A DNA stretch of 64,000 nt. Source: Devosia sp. Its GTDB lineage: Bacteria > Pseudomonadota > Alphaproteobacteria > Rhizobiales > Devosiaceae. Below the pieces are notes generated by a model. The model did not search any database. It saw only the letters and a list, made by a program, of their open reading frames with translations, and had not been told where the DNA came from. Within the stretch, counting starts at the first letter, position 1; each line of letters opens with the position of its first letter. Shown here one piece after another: positions 1 to 8,399 of the stretch. A program made the translations under genes and the position numbers. The stretch is from contig NZ_JAGIAW010000014.1 of the NCBI RefSeq assembly GCF_017744655.1, positions 1 through 64,000 on the forward strand, read 5' to 3'.

Positions 1-1815
1 AGCGCTCCACGAGACGGCCTCCGTCTGCGCAAAGCCCTGGGCGTCCTTGTACACCACCGAGAAGGCCGGCGGCGTGATCGTGATCGAACCAAGACCATCC
101 GAACCCATCGAGAACAGCGAACCCGCAGCACCCGAGGCAGTCGCAACATTGGCCACACCGTCATTCGGCGTGTTGTTGCCCGGGAACAGAGTCTGCGCTT
201 CGTCGTCAACGACCGTCGAAGACGTCACAACGCCCATCGAGACCGGACCGTCATCCTCAAATCCGACGACGCTGGATTCTCCATTGGCGATATCGATCGT
301 TGCGGAGGCGCTGGCGGAATCGCCGTCGAAATCCGTAGCGGTCACATCCATGCGCAACTGAACGGCGCCCTGCAAAACCCGCAGGAACGCGGTTTCGTCG
401 AACTGCTCGGACGAACCATGCGAAATGGCCTTGAACAGCGTCGTTTCGATCTGCTCGGCGCCAGGTGCGCCGACGATTTCAAGCCGGAAGGCAATCGCAT
501 TGCCCGCGTCGCGGCCGACAATGGCGCCACCTTCGAGGAAGAGCGTAATCAGACCACCATTGGTGGCGCTCAGATTGGTCGCCAGTCCGCCAGCCGGAAT
601 GCCGGTAAAGCTGAAGGAAATAACGAGAGGATTGGTCGCTGCCGCGCCATCGGCGCCGTAGCCGCCGGTCAGCGTGAAGAGGTCAGCAAGGCCACCCGCA
701 AAGTTGCTCGTCGTGCGACCAAGCACACCTTCGGCGTCATCCGAATTGCCATTGGCGGATTCGCCCTGCGCGGCGCGCTCCGCGCCGACGGTTTCGTCCA
801 CGGCGATCGAGAGTCGGGTAGCACCTTCACCGGCATCCGGCGTCAGGCGCACCACCGGGCTATCGTCCTCGATGATCAGGCGAATGGTGGCCGGGGTGCT
901 CATGCCGCCGGGAACGTCGGTAACCGTGATCGGCAGGTTGATCGCCAGCTCGTCTTCGCCGGGCCCCGTGTGATCGATCGGCTTATAGAGCGTGATCGTG
1001 TATTCGCCGGCAGGACCTGTGAAGGTCGCCTCGAAGACCTTTACGTCGCCCGCCCAGCCTGTGAGCGTACCGGTCCCTGCACCGGTCCAGGTGACCGGAA
1101 CACCCCCCGAGGTAAATGCCGTGCCCGGGGTGCCAAACGTGAAGGTCATCGCATCGCCATTGGGGTCGACCGCCCCCAGCGAACCCGAAAATTCGCGCAC
1201 ACTCGAAAAGTCGAACGTCCCCAGATCATCGGGGAAGCCATTCTCCAATGCCTCTTCGGTGAGGCGCACTTCATAGAGTTCGCCTTCAAGGATAGGCGCG
1301 AGATTGGCATCGCTTGCCTCGACCCCATTGCCTTCGCCAATGCCGGCAGCGGCGGAGTCATCGAGCAGGCCGCCATACTGGAAGGCATCACCAATATCGC
1401 CAACGGGCCGCTCGAAATTGCCGCCCGAGCTCGACACCGAATTGCCTTCAGGACCGGCTGCAGTCTGGATATTGCTTTCTTCGAAGAGTGCCGCCACCGT
1501 GATGGGTGGGATTTCGATACCGCCGATGAAGATCGTCAGTCCCTGAATGGCACCATTGGGAACCACGATCACGGAACCATCCGGCTGGACGAATTCGAGG
1601 TTCGTGCCGTTCATCCGCGGTTGATCGATGCTAGCGCCTTCCGGCAGCCGCAGGATCGATCCTTCGCTGACCTCGATCACCACCTCTGCCGCCTGGGTCT
1701 GAACAGGCGCGTCTGGCTGCCCTGCCTGAGCCACCAGAATTGCCTGCTGCTGATCGGCGGCAGGAGCGGAAACGTCAGAGGTCGGAGCAACTGGGGTATC
1801 GATGCGAAGGGCCAT
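1..1815 (-). CDS. LapA/BapA-type large secreted adhesin, N-terminal part (partial)
   Basis: The reading frame runs off the window start, so only about 605 N-terminal residues are visible. No cleavable signal peptide is seen, as expected for a type I secretion substrate. Residues 40-120 resemble a BapA/LapA N-terminal retention module, rich in short beta strands. A TAAG sequence lies at residues 118-121, and LapG-type proteases cut LapA at such a site after two alanines. The rest is acidic, glycine/aspartate-rich, beta-sandwich-like repeat sequence typical of RTX or Ig-like adhesins. I place the start at 1815 because AGGTGG lies just upstream; an in-frame ATG at 1833 has no ribosome-binding site. 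It is the last gene of a tolC-ABC-hlyD-regulator-adhesin array. Its role is probably surface attachment or biofilm. The family assignment is by pattern, not alignment. Confidence 0.8.
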   Translation of the reverse strand, partial: MALRIDTPVAPTSDVSAPAADQQQAILVAQAGQPDAPVQTQAAEVVIEVSEGSILRLPEGASIDQPRMNGTNLEFVQPDGSVIVVPNGAIQGLTIFIGGIEIPPITVAALFEESNIQTAAGPEGNSVSSSGGNFERPVGDIGDAFQYGGLLDDSAAAGIGEGNGVEASDANLAPILEGELYEVRLTEEALENGFPDDLGTFDFSSVREFSGSLGAVDPNGDAMTFTFGTPGTAFTSGGVPVTWTGAGTGTLTGWAGDVKVFEATFTGPAGEYTITLYKPIDHTGPGEDELAINLPITVTDVPGGMSTPATIRLIIEDDSPVVRLTPDAGEGATRLSIAVDETVGAERAAQGESANGNSDDAEGVLGRTTSNFAGGLADLFTLTGGYGADGAAATNPLVISFSFTGIPAGGLATNLSATNGGLITLFLEGGAIVGRDAGNAIAFRLEIVGAPGAEQIETTLFKAISHGSSEQFDETAFLRVLQGAVQLRMDVTATDFDGDSASASATIDIANGESSVVGFEDDGPVSMGVVTSSTVVDDEAQTLFPGNNTPNDGVANVATASGAAGSLFSMGSDGLGSITITPPAFSVVYKDAQGFAQTEAVSWSA

Positions 1816-2044
1816 AATGCCACCTGGGTCCATTTAACGCTGAATTAACCAGGTTATACGGGCTCGCTATCCCCCTCAGCAAACAGGAAGAATTGAATAT
1901 CCATATCCGGATATAGCAATTTGGCGGAAGGATAACTTAACCTTAACTGGAATGCATACCCAGGTATGCCTTTGCGCTCGATGAGAAACCGCACCCAAAA
2001 ACAGAAGGGCTAGGCTGCCTGACGGCGACCTCATCCCTGACGCG
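1816..2044. promoter_or_regulatory. Palindrome-rich leader of the adhesin gene
   Basis: This 229-base gap separates the regulator-like gene from the adhesin gene. It contains the perfect 12-base palindrome ATATCCGGATAT at 1903-1914 and the inverted repeat GCATAC-N4-GTATGC at 1954-1969. A perfect 14-base palindrome CCTGACGCGTCAGG at 2036-2049 overlaps the stop codon of the upstream gene. None is followed by a T-run, so they look more like protein-binding sites than terminators. The adhesin may therefore have its own controlled promoter. No clear -35/-10 pair was identified. Confidence 0.45.
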
Positions 2045-2671
2045 TCAGGACAAAATATAGCCAACCAACACTTTGGCCGGTGCCGGCGGCACCATGAGGA
2101 TGCGGGCCGTGGTGCGACGCTCGCGATTGCCCGAACGTATGGAAATTCCGCACTCCGTAGTCTGTCCCGCCGGCAGATCCTTGAACAGGCTATCAAGCGG
2201 CCGTTCCATGGACAATTGGGCCGCATCGGCTAAGGCCCCGGGGCTTCCGGCCACCGATCGCAGATAGCGCAGAAATTCAGGATTGGACTGGACCAGGCGC
2301 TTGCGTTGGTCGAGTGCGAAGGCTGGCGCCGGACCTGCCTGCAGCAGACTCACCATCGACGAAATTTGCGCCAGCGGCCTCAACCGCTCGACTTCTCGCA
2401 GCAGGAGATCAACTGTAGTACTGCGAATCGCCCCGGTGGCGTTGATGTCGAGATTGTTGGCGGCTTCCACAATCTGCGAAACAAAGCGCGTTCGCTTCTG
2501 CCCCGCTTCATTGCTGAGTTCGTCCAGCGCCTGCCAGAAGATTTTTTCAAGCCGCACGCCGGTTCTCGCACCACTGATAGTCAGCGTCCGAAATTCAGGG
2601 CTGGTAATCTCTATAAGGCGGGAATCGGCATTTTCGTCGGCCTGCTCCTGCCAGGCGGCCCTATCGTTCAC
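2045..2671 (-). CDS. Ribbon-helix-helix plus PAS-like protein in the type I secretion operon
   Basis: A protein of 208 residues. Residues about 28-90 match the pattern of the alphaproteobacterial RHH_4 family: a short strand, the run GARTGVRLEKIFW, then two helices. Residues about 110-205 look like a PAS-type sensory fold, with a loop containing a conserved-type QSNPEF segment. The architecture suggests a DNA-binding regulator that responds to a small ligand or redox signal, but no ligand can be named. The start is GTG at 2671 with GGAGG six bases upstream. It overlaps the 3' end of the hlyD gene by 11 bases, so the two are probably translationally coupled. The gene ends immediately before the palindromic leader of the adhesin gene, which makes that gene its most obvious target. 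The target is an inference. Confidence 0.7.
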   Translation of the reverse strand: MNDRAAWQEQADENADSRLIEITSPEFRTLTISGARTGVRLEKIFWQALDELSNEAGQKRTRFVSQIVEAANNLDINATGAIRSTTVDLLLREVERLRPLAQISSMVSLLQAGPAPAFALDQRKRLVQSNPEFLRYLRSVAGSPGALADAAQLSMERPLDSLFKDLPAGQTTECGISIRSGNRERRTTARILMVPPAPAKVLVGYILS

Positions 2672-3986
2672 TGAACGCCTCCTGCCGCACCTTGTTGATT
2701 GGCTTGAGAAGGTATTGCAGCACGGTGCGCTTGCCGGTCAGAATGTCGACGGAGGTCACCATGCCCGGTAGCACCGGCAGCTCCCGCCCGCGATATTCGA
2801 GCACGGACTTATCCGCTCGAATCTGCACGATGTAATAGGTCTCGCGCGTATTGGGATCGACCATGCTATCGGCCGAGACATTGGTCACACGCCCGGTTAG
2901 GCCGCCATAGATAGAATAGTCATAAGCCGTCAGCTTGATGCGCGCTTCCTGGCCCGGGATGATGAAGGCAACATCGGAAGGCCGCAACCGGGCCTCGACC
3001 AGCAGCACATCTGAAATCGGCACGATATCGAGCAGCTTTTCGCCCGCCGCCACGACGCCTCCAATGGTGTTGATCTCCACGGTGTTGACTACGCCATCGA
3101 CCGGCGAGCGGATATCGGTGCGTCGCACCCGGTCCTCCGCACCGCGAAGCTGCTGCTGCGTGCTGGCCAACTGCGCCAACGCCACCGTGAGTTCCGCAAG
3201 CGCGTCCTGTCGGAACTGCAGCGTCGCCTGATCAACCTGCAACTGCGCTTCCCTCAGCGCTGCCTCGATCCGGGCCACCGATTCCGCCACGGCAGCAATC
3301 TGGCCGTTCAGGTCTCCAACTTCACGTTGCGCATCAAGATAGGCCGTTTGCGCCACGAGCCCCTTGGCTGCCAATGGCTCCATCAGGGCCAGACGTTCCT
3401 GGGCAATTTTCCGATTGGCCCCAAGCCGCGTCGCATTGGCAGAGGCCTCGCCCAATTCGCGCTGTCGCTGCTCGACACGCTGCGCAAGCACCTGCATGCC
3501 CTGCTCCAGGCTCGCTGCGCGACTGGTCATCAGCGCGATCTCGCTGTCGCAGACTTCCGGCGCCGAAACGGTGATTTCCGCCGGGCAAATGAAGGCATCG
3601 ACACCCAGCCCCTGGCTTTCGGCGCGCAGACGCGTCGTCTGCGCGAGGAGTGCCAGCACACGCGCCTCAACCTCCCCAGCGCTGGAAGCCGTATTGGTAT
3701 CGTCGAGCTGAATGAGCTGCTGGCCTTGCCGCACCTGCTCACCCGCGCGGACCAAAATGTCGGTCACCACCCCCGCTTCCGCCGCCTGGATAATCTGGGT
3801 CTTGCCCGAGGGGATGACGCGCCCTTCCGCGCGGCTGATTTCGTCTACTTCGGCCCAGGACGCCCAGAGCAGCGCAATCACCGCAAAGATGCTGATGATG
3901 GCAACGACATAGAGCCAACTGCGCGGCGGCGGCGGCGCTTGCAGAACTGCCGGAGACTGCTGCTGAACGGGAAAGGGCGCGTTCAT
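2661..3986 (-). CDS. HlyD-family type I secretion periplasmic adaptor
   Basis: A protein of 441 residues, the usual length for HlyD/LapC adaptors. A short proline-rich cytoplasmic tail is followed by one membrane segment at about residues 24-43. A first lipoyl half-motif lies at about 55-95, a long coiled-coil hairpin at about 110-285, a second lipoyl half (DIRSPVDGVV) near 290, and then a beta-barrel and C-terminal domain. It would bridge the inner-membrane ABC exporter and the TolC-like channel. The start codon overlaps the stop of the ABC gene by four bases, which indicates a tightly coupled operon. Confidence 0.95.
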   Translation of the reverse strand: MNAPFPVQQQSPAVLQAPPPPRSWLYVVAIISIFAVIALLWASWAEVDEISRAEGRVIPSGKTQIIQAAEAGVVTDILVRAGEQVRQGQQLIQLDDTNTASSAGEVEARVLALLAQTTRLRAESQGLGVDAFICPAEITVSAPEVCDSEIALMTSRAASLEQGMQVLAQRVEQRQRELGEASANATRLGANRKIAQERLALMEPLAAKGLVAQTAYLDAQREVGDLNGQIAAVAESVARIEAALREAQLQVDQATLQFRQDALAELTVALAQLASTQQQLRGAEDRVRRTDIRSPVDGVVNTVEINTIGGVVAAGEKLLDIVPISDVLLVEARLRPSDVAFIIPGQEARIKLTAYDYSIYGGLTGRVTNVSADSMVDPNTRETYYIVQIRADKSVLEYRGRELPVLPGMVTSVDILTGKRTVLQYLLKPINKVRQEAFSER

Positions 3987-6250
3987 CCGACATTCCCCCG
4001 GTTCCGTAGGGCCGCCAGCACGTCCTCGCGAGGGCCGTCGGCAATGATCCGACCATTGTCGAGCACGATAAGACGCGTCACCAGCGATAGAACGCTATAG
4101 CGGTGCGTCGCCACGAGCACCGTTTGCTCCGGCATGAGGCTTGCTTCAAGATTGGCGATAAGCTGGCGCTCAGTCGCCAAATCCATCGAACTGGAGGGCT
4201 CGTCGAGAAACAGGATTTTGGGTTCGGTGAGCAGTGTGCGTGCCAGCGCCACCGCCTGTCTTTGCCCGCCCGAAAGTAAAATGCCGCGTTCGCCCACCTG
4301 CATGTCATAGCCCTGCGGGTGACGAGAGACGAATTCGTCCACGCCGGCCCGCTTGGCAATCATCTTCAGGCGCTCTTCGCTGGCAGTCGGATCGGCGAGT
4401 AGAATATTTTCGCGCACTGTACCGTTGAAAAGCTCGGGGTCCTGCAAGACGAGGCCAACGCCACGCCGCAGATCGGCGGGGTGATACTGCCCGATATCGG
4501 CGCCATCGATCATGACCTCGCCCTCGCCGGCGCTATGAAAGCCTACGAGCAGTCGACCAAGTGTGGTCTTGCCCGAACCGATCCGGCCGATAATGCCGAT
4601 TTTTTCGCCCGCATCGGCCTTGAAGCTGATGCCGTCGAGGACGAAAGTCTTGCTACCGGGATAGGCGAAGCGAACCTTATTGAGGGAAATGCGCCCCTGG
4701 CTCACATTGCGCGCCGAAAAGCCGTCCGTACTGGTCCGCTCGTCCGGCAAGGACATGATCTGATCGACCGTTTCGTAGGCTTCTATCGCGCTACGGGTCT
4801 TGAGCAGCAGCGAAGCAATCAGCGAGATCGGCGCAATCAGCCGGTTGGAGAGCATCATCGATGCGACGATTGCCCCCATGCTGATATCGCCGGCCGCAGC
4901 CATGAACGTACCGCCGATAATGATGCCGCTCATCGACAACTGCGTCAGCGTGGCGGTGATATTGGTCGAGATCGACTGCAGCCACTTTATGGTGTTTTGC
5001 GTTTCCGACGAGGCCAGGACCGTGGCCTCCCAACGGCGCAGGAGTTGACCTTCCGCGCGCGAAGCTTTGACCGATTGCGCCCCCGTCAGCGCTTCCACAA
5101 GCACGGCATTGCGCGCCGAAGACTCCCGTAGCGCCGCCTTGACCGCCCGACCCGACAGCCAACCGACGAACAGCGTTGCGGCAATGGCAATCACCCCCGC
5201 TATCAGCGGAAACAACACCAGCCAGCCCACCAGGATGGCGATCACCCACGCAAAAATACCGAGGAACAATACGTCGACGAACATGACCAGCGTGCTCGAC
5301 GCCAGGAAGTCCCGCAATACTTCATATTGGGCGATGCGGTTGACGAAAGCCCCAGTCGAAGACGGGCGCGCTTCCATCGGGGTGTTGAGCACGCGATCGA
5401 ACAGGAGCGACGATAATTTGAAATCGATGCTGCGCCCAACATGGTCGATGATCGCCCCACGCGCGAGCTTGAGGGCAATATCGAAGACCAGCACGAGAAG
5501 CAGACCGACAGCCAAGACCCAAAGGGTCGAAATCGCCGCATTGGGCAACACGCGATCGTAGACATTCATCGTGAAGATCGGGAAGGCGAGCGCGAAAACA
5601 TTGATGAACGTTGCTGCCGCCAGAACGTAGACTACGCTTCGCCCGTGTCCTTGGAAGGAAGACCACAGCCAATGCCCGGTGCGGGCAAAGCGAACGCCGG
5701 AATTTTCCTGCACCATGCCATAGTTCGGCGTCAGGATGACCAGATCACGCGGCTCGCGCACCTTGAGCATCTTCGCATCAAGAATACGATCTTCGCCGCG
5801 CGCGGCGTCGAAGCAATGGAAAGCCCGGCGCCCTGCCCGCCCCAGGATAACGAGAATTCCGCCCTCGGGCCCAACAGTCAGAGCCGGCATTTCGAAATCT
5901 GCCAGAGTTTTGATCGCGCGGTTTTGGGTGCTTGCAGTAACGCCGATACGCGCCATTGCGGGCGCGATCAGCTCGGGGGTCATCCTGTCATTGTCGAGTG
6001 GCAGTCCCGCTGTCAAAAAGGAGCGAGAATCGGGTTTGCGCCAGAGCCGGGCGAGATATTGCAGCGCGGAGAGTATCTGGTCCGCACCCTGCGCTCCTGC
6101 ACCTACGCCTGCAGCACCAACCAAGGGCACCGGCGACTCCACTGTGGATGTGGTCTCGTAAGACGTCATTTCTAGCACATTGGGCGCCGGGCCGGCCGCT
6201 TGTGCCCGCTCGGCCGCCACGCTCCCGTGGACCTGCAAAGGCAGATCCAT
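3983..6250 (-). CDS. Type I secretion ABC exporter (LapB/RtxB-like) with degenerate C39 domain
   Basis: A protein of 755 residues. Residues about 55-190 form a C39-peptidase-like domain without a cysteine, so it should bind but not cut the substrate, as in LapB and RtxB exporters. The membrane domain covers about 205-480. The ATPase domain has Walker A (GRIGSGKTT) at about 555, the signature LSGGQ at about 659, Walker B (ILFLDE) at about 679, and the H-loop histidine at about 716. The first 27 residues are uncertain: an ATG at 6169 would also give a complete protein, and neither start has a strong ribosome-binding site. With the HlyD and TolC genes it forms a complete exporter, presumably for the adhesin two genes downstream. 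Confidence 0.93.
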   Translation of the reverse strand: MDLPLQVHGSVAAERAQAAGPAPNVLEMTSYETTSTVESPVPLVGAAGVGAGAQGADQILSALQYLARLWRKPDSRSFLTAGLPLDNDRMTPELIAPAMARIGVTASTQNRAIKTLADFEMPALTVGPEGGILVILGRAGRRAFHCFDAARGEDRILDAKMLKVREPRDLVILTPNYGMVQENSGVRFARTGHWLWSSFQGHGRSVVYVLAAATFINVFALAFPIFTMNVYDRVLPNAAISTLWVLAVGLLLVLVFDIALKLARGAIIDHVGRSIDFKLSSLLFDRVLNTPMEARPSSTGAFVNRIAQYEVLRDFLASSTLVMFVDVLFLGIFAWVIAILVGWLVLFPLIAGVIAIAATLFVGWLSGRAVKAALRESSARNAVLVEALTGAQSVKASRAEGQLLRRWEATVLASSETQNTIKWLQSISTNITATLTQLSMSGIIIGGTFMAAAGDISMGAIVASMMLSNRLIAPISLIASLLLKTRSAIEAYETVDQIMSLPDERTSTDGFSARNVSQGRISLNKVRFAYPGSKTFVLDGISFKADAGEKIGIIGRIGSGKTTLGRLLVGFHSAGEGEVMIDGADIGQYHPADLRRGVGLVLQDPELFNGTVRENILLADPTASEERLKMIAKRAGVDEFVSRHPQGYDMQVGERGILLSGGQRQAVALARTLLTEPKILFLDEPSSSMDLATERQLIANLEASLMPEQTVLVATHRYSVLSLVTRLIVLDNGRIIADGPREDVLAALRNRGNVG

Positions 6251-6373
6251 ACCGTGTTCAAGTGGTACAGCGCCGACCGTATTGTCGGCAACAAAACCCG
6301 CCGCAAAGCAGCGAATAGGGTAAATATCGGCCTCTCACCCTCGTCAAACAGAAGGTCAAAGTGCCGCCAAATC

Positions 6374-6396
6374 CTTGCCGGCCCATTGCCGGCAAG
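6374..6396 (-). terminator. Hairpin after the TolC-like gene
   Basis: A perfect inverted repeat with nine-base arms (CTTGCCGGC / GCCGGCAAG) and a five-base loop lies about 20 bases beyond the TolC-like stop codon on the minus strand. No run of T follows, so it may protect or process the transcript rather than end it. About 120 bases separate it from the ABC gene. Confidence 0.4.
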
Positions 6397-6415
6397 CATG
6401 ATTATGTGCCCGCTC

Positions 6416-7813
6416 TCAGGGCTTGAACGTCAGATCCAAAGGCTTGCGGTCAGCCGGATCCGAAACATTGCCGGGCTCGACATTGAACGCCGCGCGGGCA
6501 TAAGCACCTGAGGGAGCCTCCAGGCCCATGAACCGCAGCAGCGAGCCCGTGGCGGCCAGCAGGCGGTATTCTGCGAAGCTCACACCGAAAGCCGCGGTTT
6601 CCTGCAGCATCTGCACGTTCACTCGGGTGTTTTGAGCGTCAAGCACATCGAGCAGCGACCGTTCGCCAACACCGAACTGCTCGCGATAGGCCGCGATCAG
6701 GTTTGCAGAAGCATTCAACTGGTCACGATAGGTCGACGCCAGTGTGCCCTGGGTCTGCAATTGCAGCCACGAGGTCTTCACGGCCTCGTCAACTTCGCGA
6801 TAGGCCTGAGCGTGGTTGTACATCGCTTCGGATTCGCGCCGGATTTCTTCCTGAACCTGCGCCTCGCGAACGCCACCATCGAAAATGTTCCAGCGCAGCG
6901 ACAGACGCGCACTGAAATCATTGGTGATGCCGGCAGAACCGCCGATATCGTAACCGGTCGCACCACGTGCCTCGAACTGCACCTTCGGCGCGAAAGCACT
7001 TTCTGCCTGTCGAACCAGCGCAGCGGCAGCATCAATGTCGGCCTCGGCAATACGAGCGACCGGACTATTGATCCGCGCGACCTCCATGGCGGCCTGCAAC
7101 GTGCGCGGCAAGGCCGCTCCGGGGTGCGGCGGCATGCCGACGGAACTTGGCTGCGAGCCAACGAACAATTCGAATTCGATACGCGCCGCTTCAAGCGCCA
7201 CGGCCGCCTCGGTCACACGCGCCTTGGCGGCAGCGAGACGTTCGATGACCTGCAGACGATCCGATTCGGTAAGCTGGCCGCTCTCGATACTCGAGGCCAC
7301 ATCCTGAAGCATACCTTCGTGGAAGCGGACATTCTCCTGGCTCAACCCAAGAATACGCTGCTGCAGCACAACCTGATAGTAGACGCGAGCAATTTGCAGA
7401 GCGATGAATTCGCTGCGCTCCAGCACGCGGAAGGACGCACTGTCGATACGCGCAGCCTGGCGATCCACGCCAGCATCGCGATATCCACCGTCAAAGAGGT
7501 CAAAGGTCGCAACCAGAGCGATTTGCGCCGGCACGAGCGCATCGTCATCAAGCCCTGCCGCCCGGCGAGAGGGCGTGTCTAGGCGCTGTACGCCAACCGA
7601 TCCCTCAAGATCGACGCGCGGCGCATAAAGACCAAGCGCCTGACGCAGCTCGAATTCCACCGCCTGCTGGTTTTGAACGGCAGCGCCGATTTCGGGATTG
7701 GATGTCAGCGACAACTGCACCGCGTCGCGCAGAGACATGCCAAACGACGGCACAGCCAGCACAGTCGCGAGTGCGGTGCCCAGCGCCAATGCGCGGATAG
7801 ACCAAAGCTTCAT
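6416..7813 (-). CDS. TolC-family outer-membrane channel (LapE-like)
   Basis: A protein of 465 residues from the ATG at 7813, which has a G-rich ribosome-binding site. A longer frame reaches 7969, but the segment before 7813 lacks signal-peptide character. Residues 1-25 form a signal peptide. The mature part is a long series of amphipathic helices with two internally similar halves, as in TolC/OprM/LapE outer-membrane factors. It should supply the trimeric exit duct for the type I exporter encoded next. It is the first gene of the operon, and a candidate promoter lies at 7934-7962. Confidence 0.92.
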   Translation of the reverse strand: MKLWSIRALALGTALATVLAVPSFGMSLRDAVQLSLTSNPEIGAAVQNQQAVEFELRQALGLYAPRVDLEGSVGVQRLDTPSRRAAGLDDDALVPAQIALVATFDLFDGGYRDAGVDRQAARIDSASFRVLERSEFIALQIARVYYQVVLQQRILGLSQENVRFHEGMLQDVASSIESGQLTESDRLQVIERLAAAKARVTEAAVALEAARIEFELFVGSQPSSVGMPPHPGAALPRTLQAAMEVARINSPVARIAEADIDAAAALVRQAESAFAPKVQFEARGATGYDIGGSAGITNDFSARLSLRWNIFDGGVREAQVQEEIRRESEAMYNHAQAYREVDEAVKTSWLQLQTQGTLASTYRDQLNASANLIAAYREQFGVGERSLLDVLDAQNTRVNVQMLQETAAFGVSFAEYRLLAATGSLLRFMGLEAPSGAYARAAFNVEPGNVSDPADRKPLDLTFKP

Positions 7814-7933
7814 ATCGCCCCCAAGCGCCCATTCAGCCAGCGCACCACCCAAGCCCCGGGCGCCACCGACCAAACACAATGTAGCCGCAGAGACCGCACT
7901 CTTCCGCCTGCCACAGCTTCCATAATTATTACT

Positions 7934-7962
7934 TTGATACCCGAGAGTTAGACTCCTGGCAA
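7934..7962 (-). promoter_or_regulatory. Candidate sigma-70 promoter of the type I secretion operon
   Basis: On the minus strand TTGCCA (five of six to the -35 consensus) is followed after exactly 17 bases by TATCAA (four of six to the -10). It lies about 120 bases before the TolC-like start. The long leader leaves room for regulation. Support is by sequence similarity only. Confidence 0.4.
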
Positions 7963-8399
7963 CCGACACTTGCTGTCATCAGCCAAGAATCCAGCGATTA
8001 TTGACCGTTACGACATTTGCGCCACAGTAAAGCAAATCCAGTACAAACATGTAATGACTGAAAACAGAGAGATTTCTCATTCAGCGCAAAGCAAGTTATT
8101 CTGATATATGATTTACAAAAATTGTAACTATTTTCTAAACCACACGGCACAGACTCTGGGTCTCTATTCTTCCTGGTAACCAATTTCTGTAAAGCAGTTG
8201 GCAGGAACGATCCGACAAAAATCTGCAGAGAATTGTTCCTGATTGTTTGGCCTGCGTGCACAACCCGCGACCCTTCCGTCATTAAGTTTCCCCATTTTGA
8301 ACACAACTCTTCACCCGTGCCACCAAAAGGCTGCCCCGGTTCTCGTGTCATGGGTAACGCTCCCGTGATGGGATCGCGCAATGAACGATGAGGCCAAGC
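7963..8399. other. AT-rich divergent intergenic region
   Basis: This is the remainder of a 586-base gap between two divergent genes. The part from about 8030 to 8160 is clearly richer in A and T than the rest of the window. An open frame of 127 codons on the minus strand (7998-8381) has an atypical cysteine-rich composition and no family resemblance, so I do not count it as a gene. Promoters for both flanking genes are expected here, but only the secretion-operon candidate was pinned down. Confidence 0.4.

Noticed and set aside
418-1848. Open frame of 476 codons on the plus strand
   Set aside because: It is the shadow of the adhesin gene on the minus strand. Its sequence is arginine-rich, without family resemblance, and the minus frame has the coherent retention-module and repeat sequence.
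1954-1969. Terminator for the RHH/PAS gene at GCATAC-N4-GTATGC
   Set aside because: The arms are short and no T-run follows on the minus strand; an operator is more likely.
7998-8381. Minus-strand open frame of 127 codons in the AT-rich gap
   Set aside because: It has no ribosome-binding site and an atypical cysteine-rich composition, and it resembles no family I know. It lies where promoters are expected.
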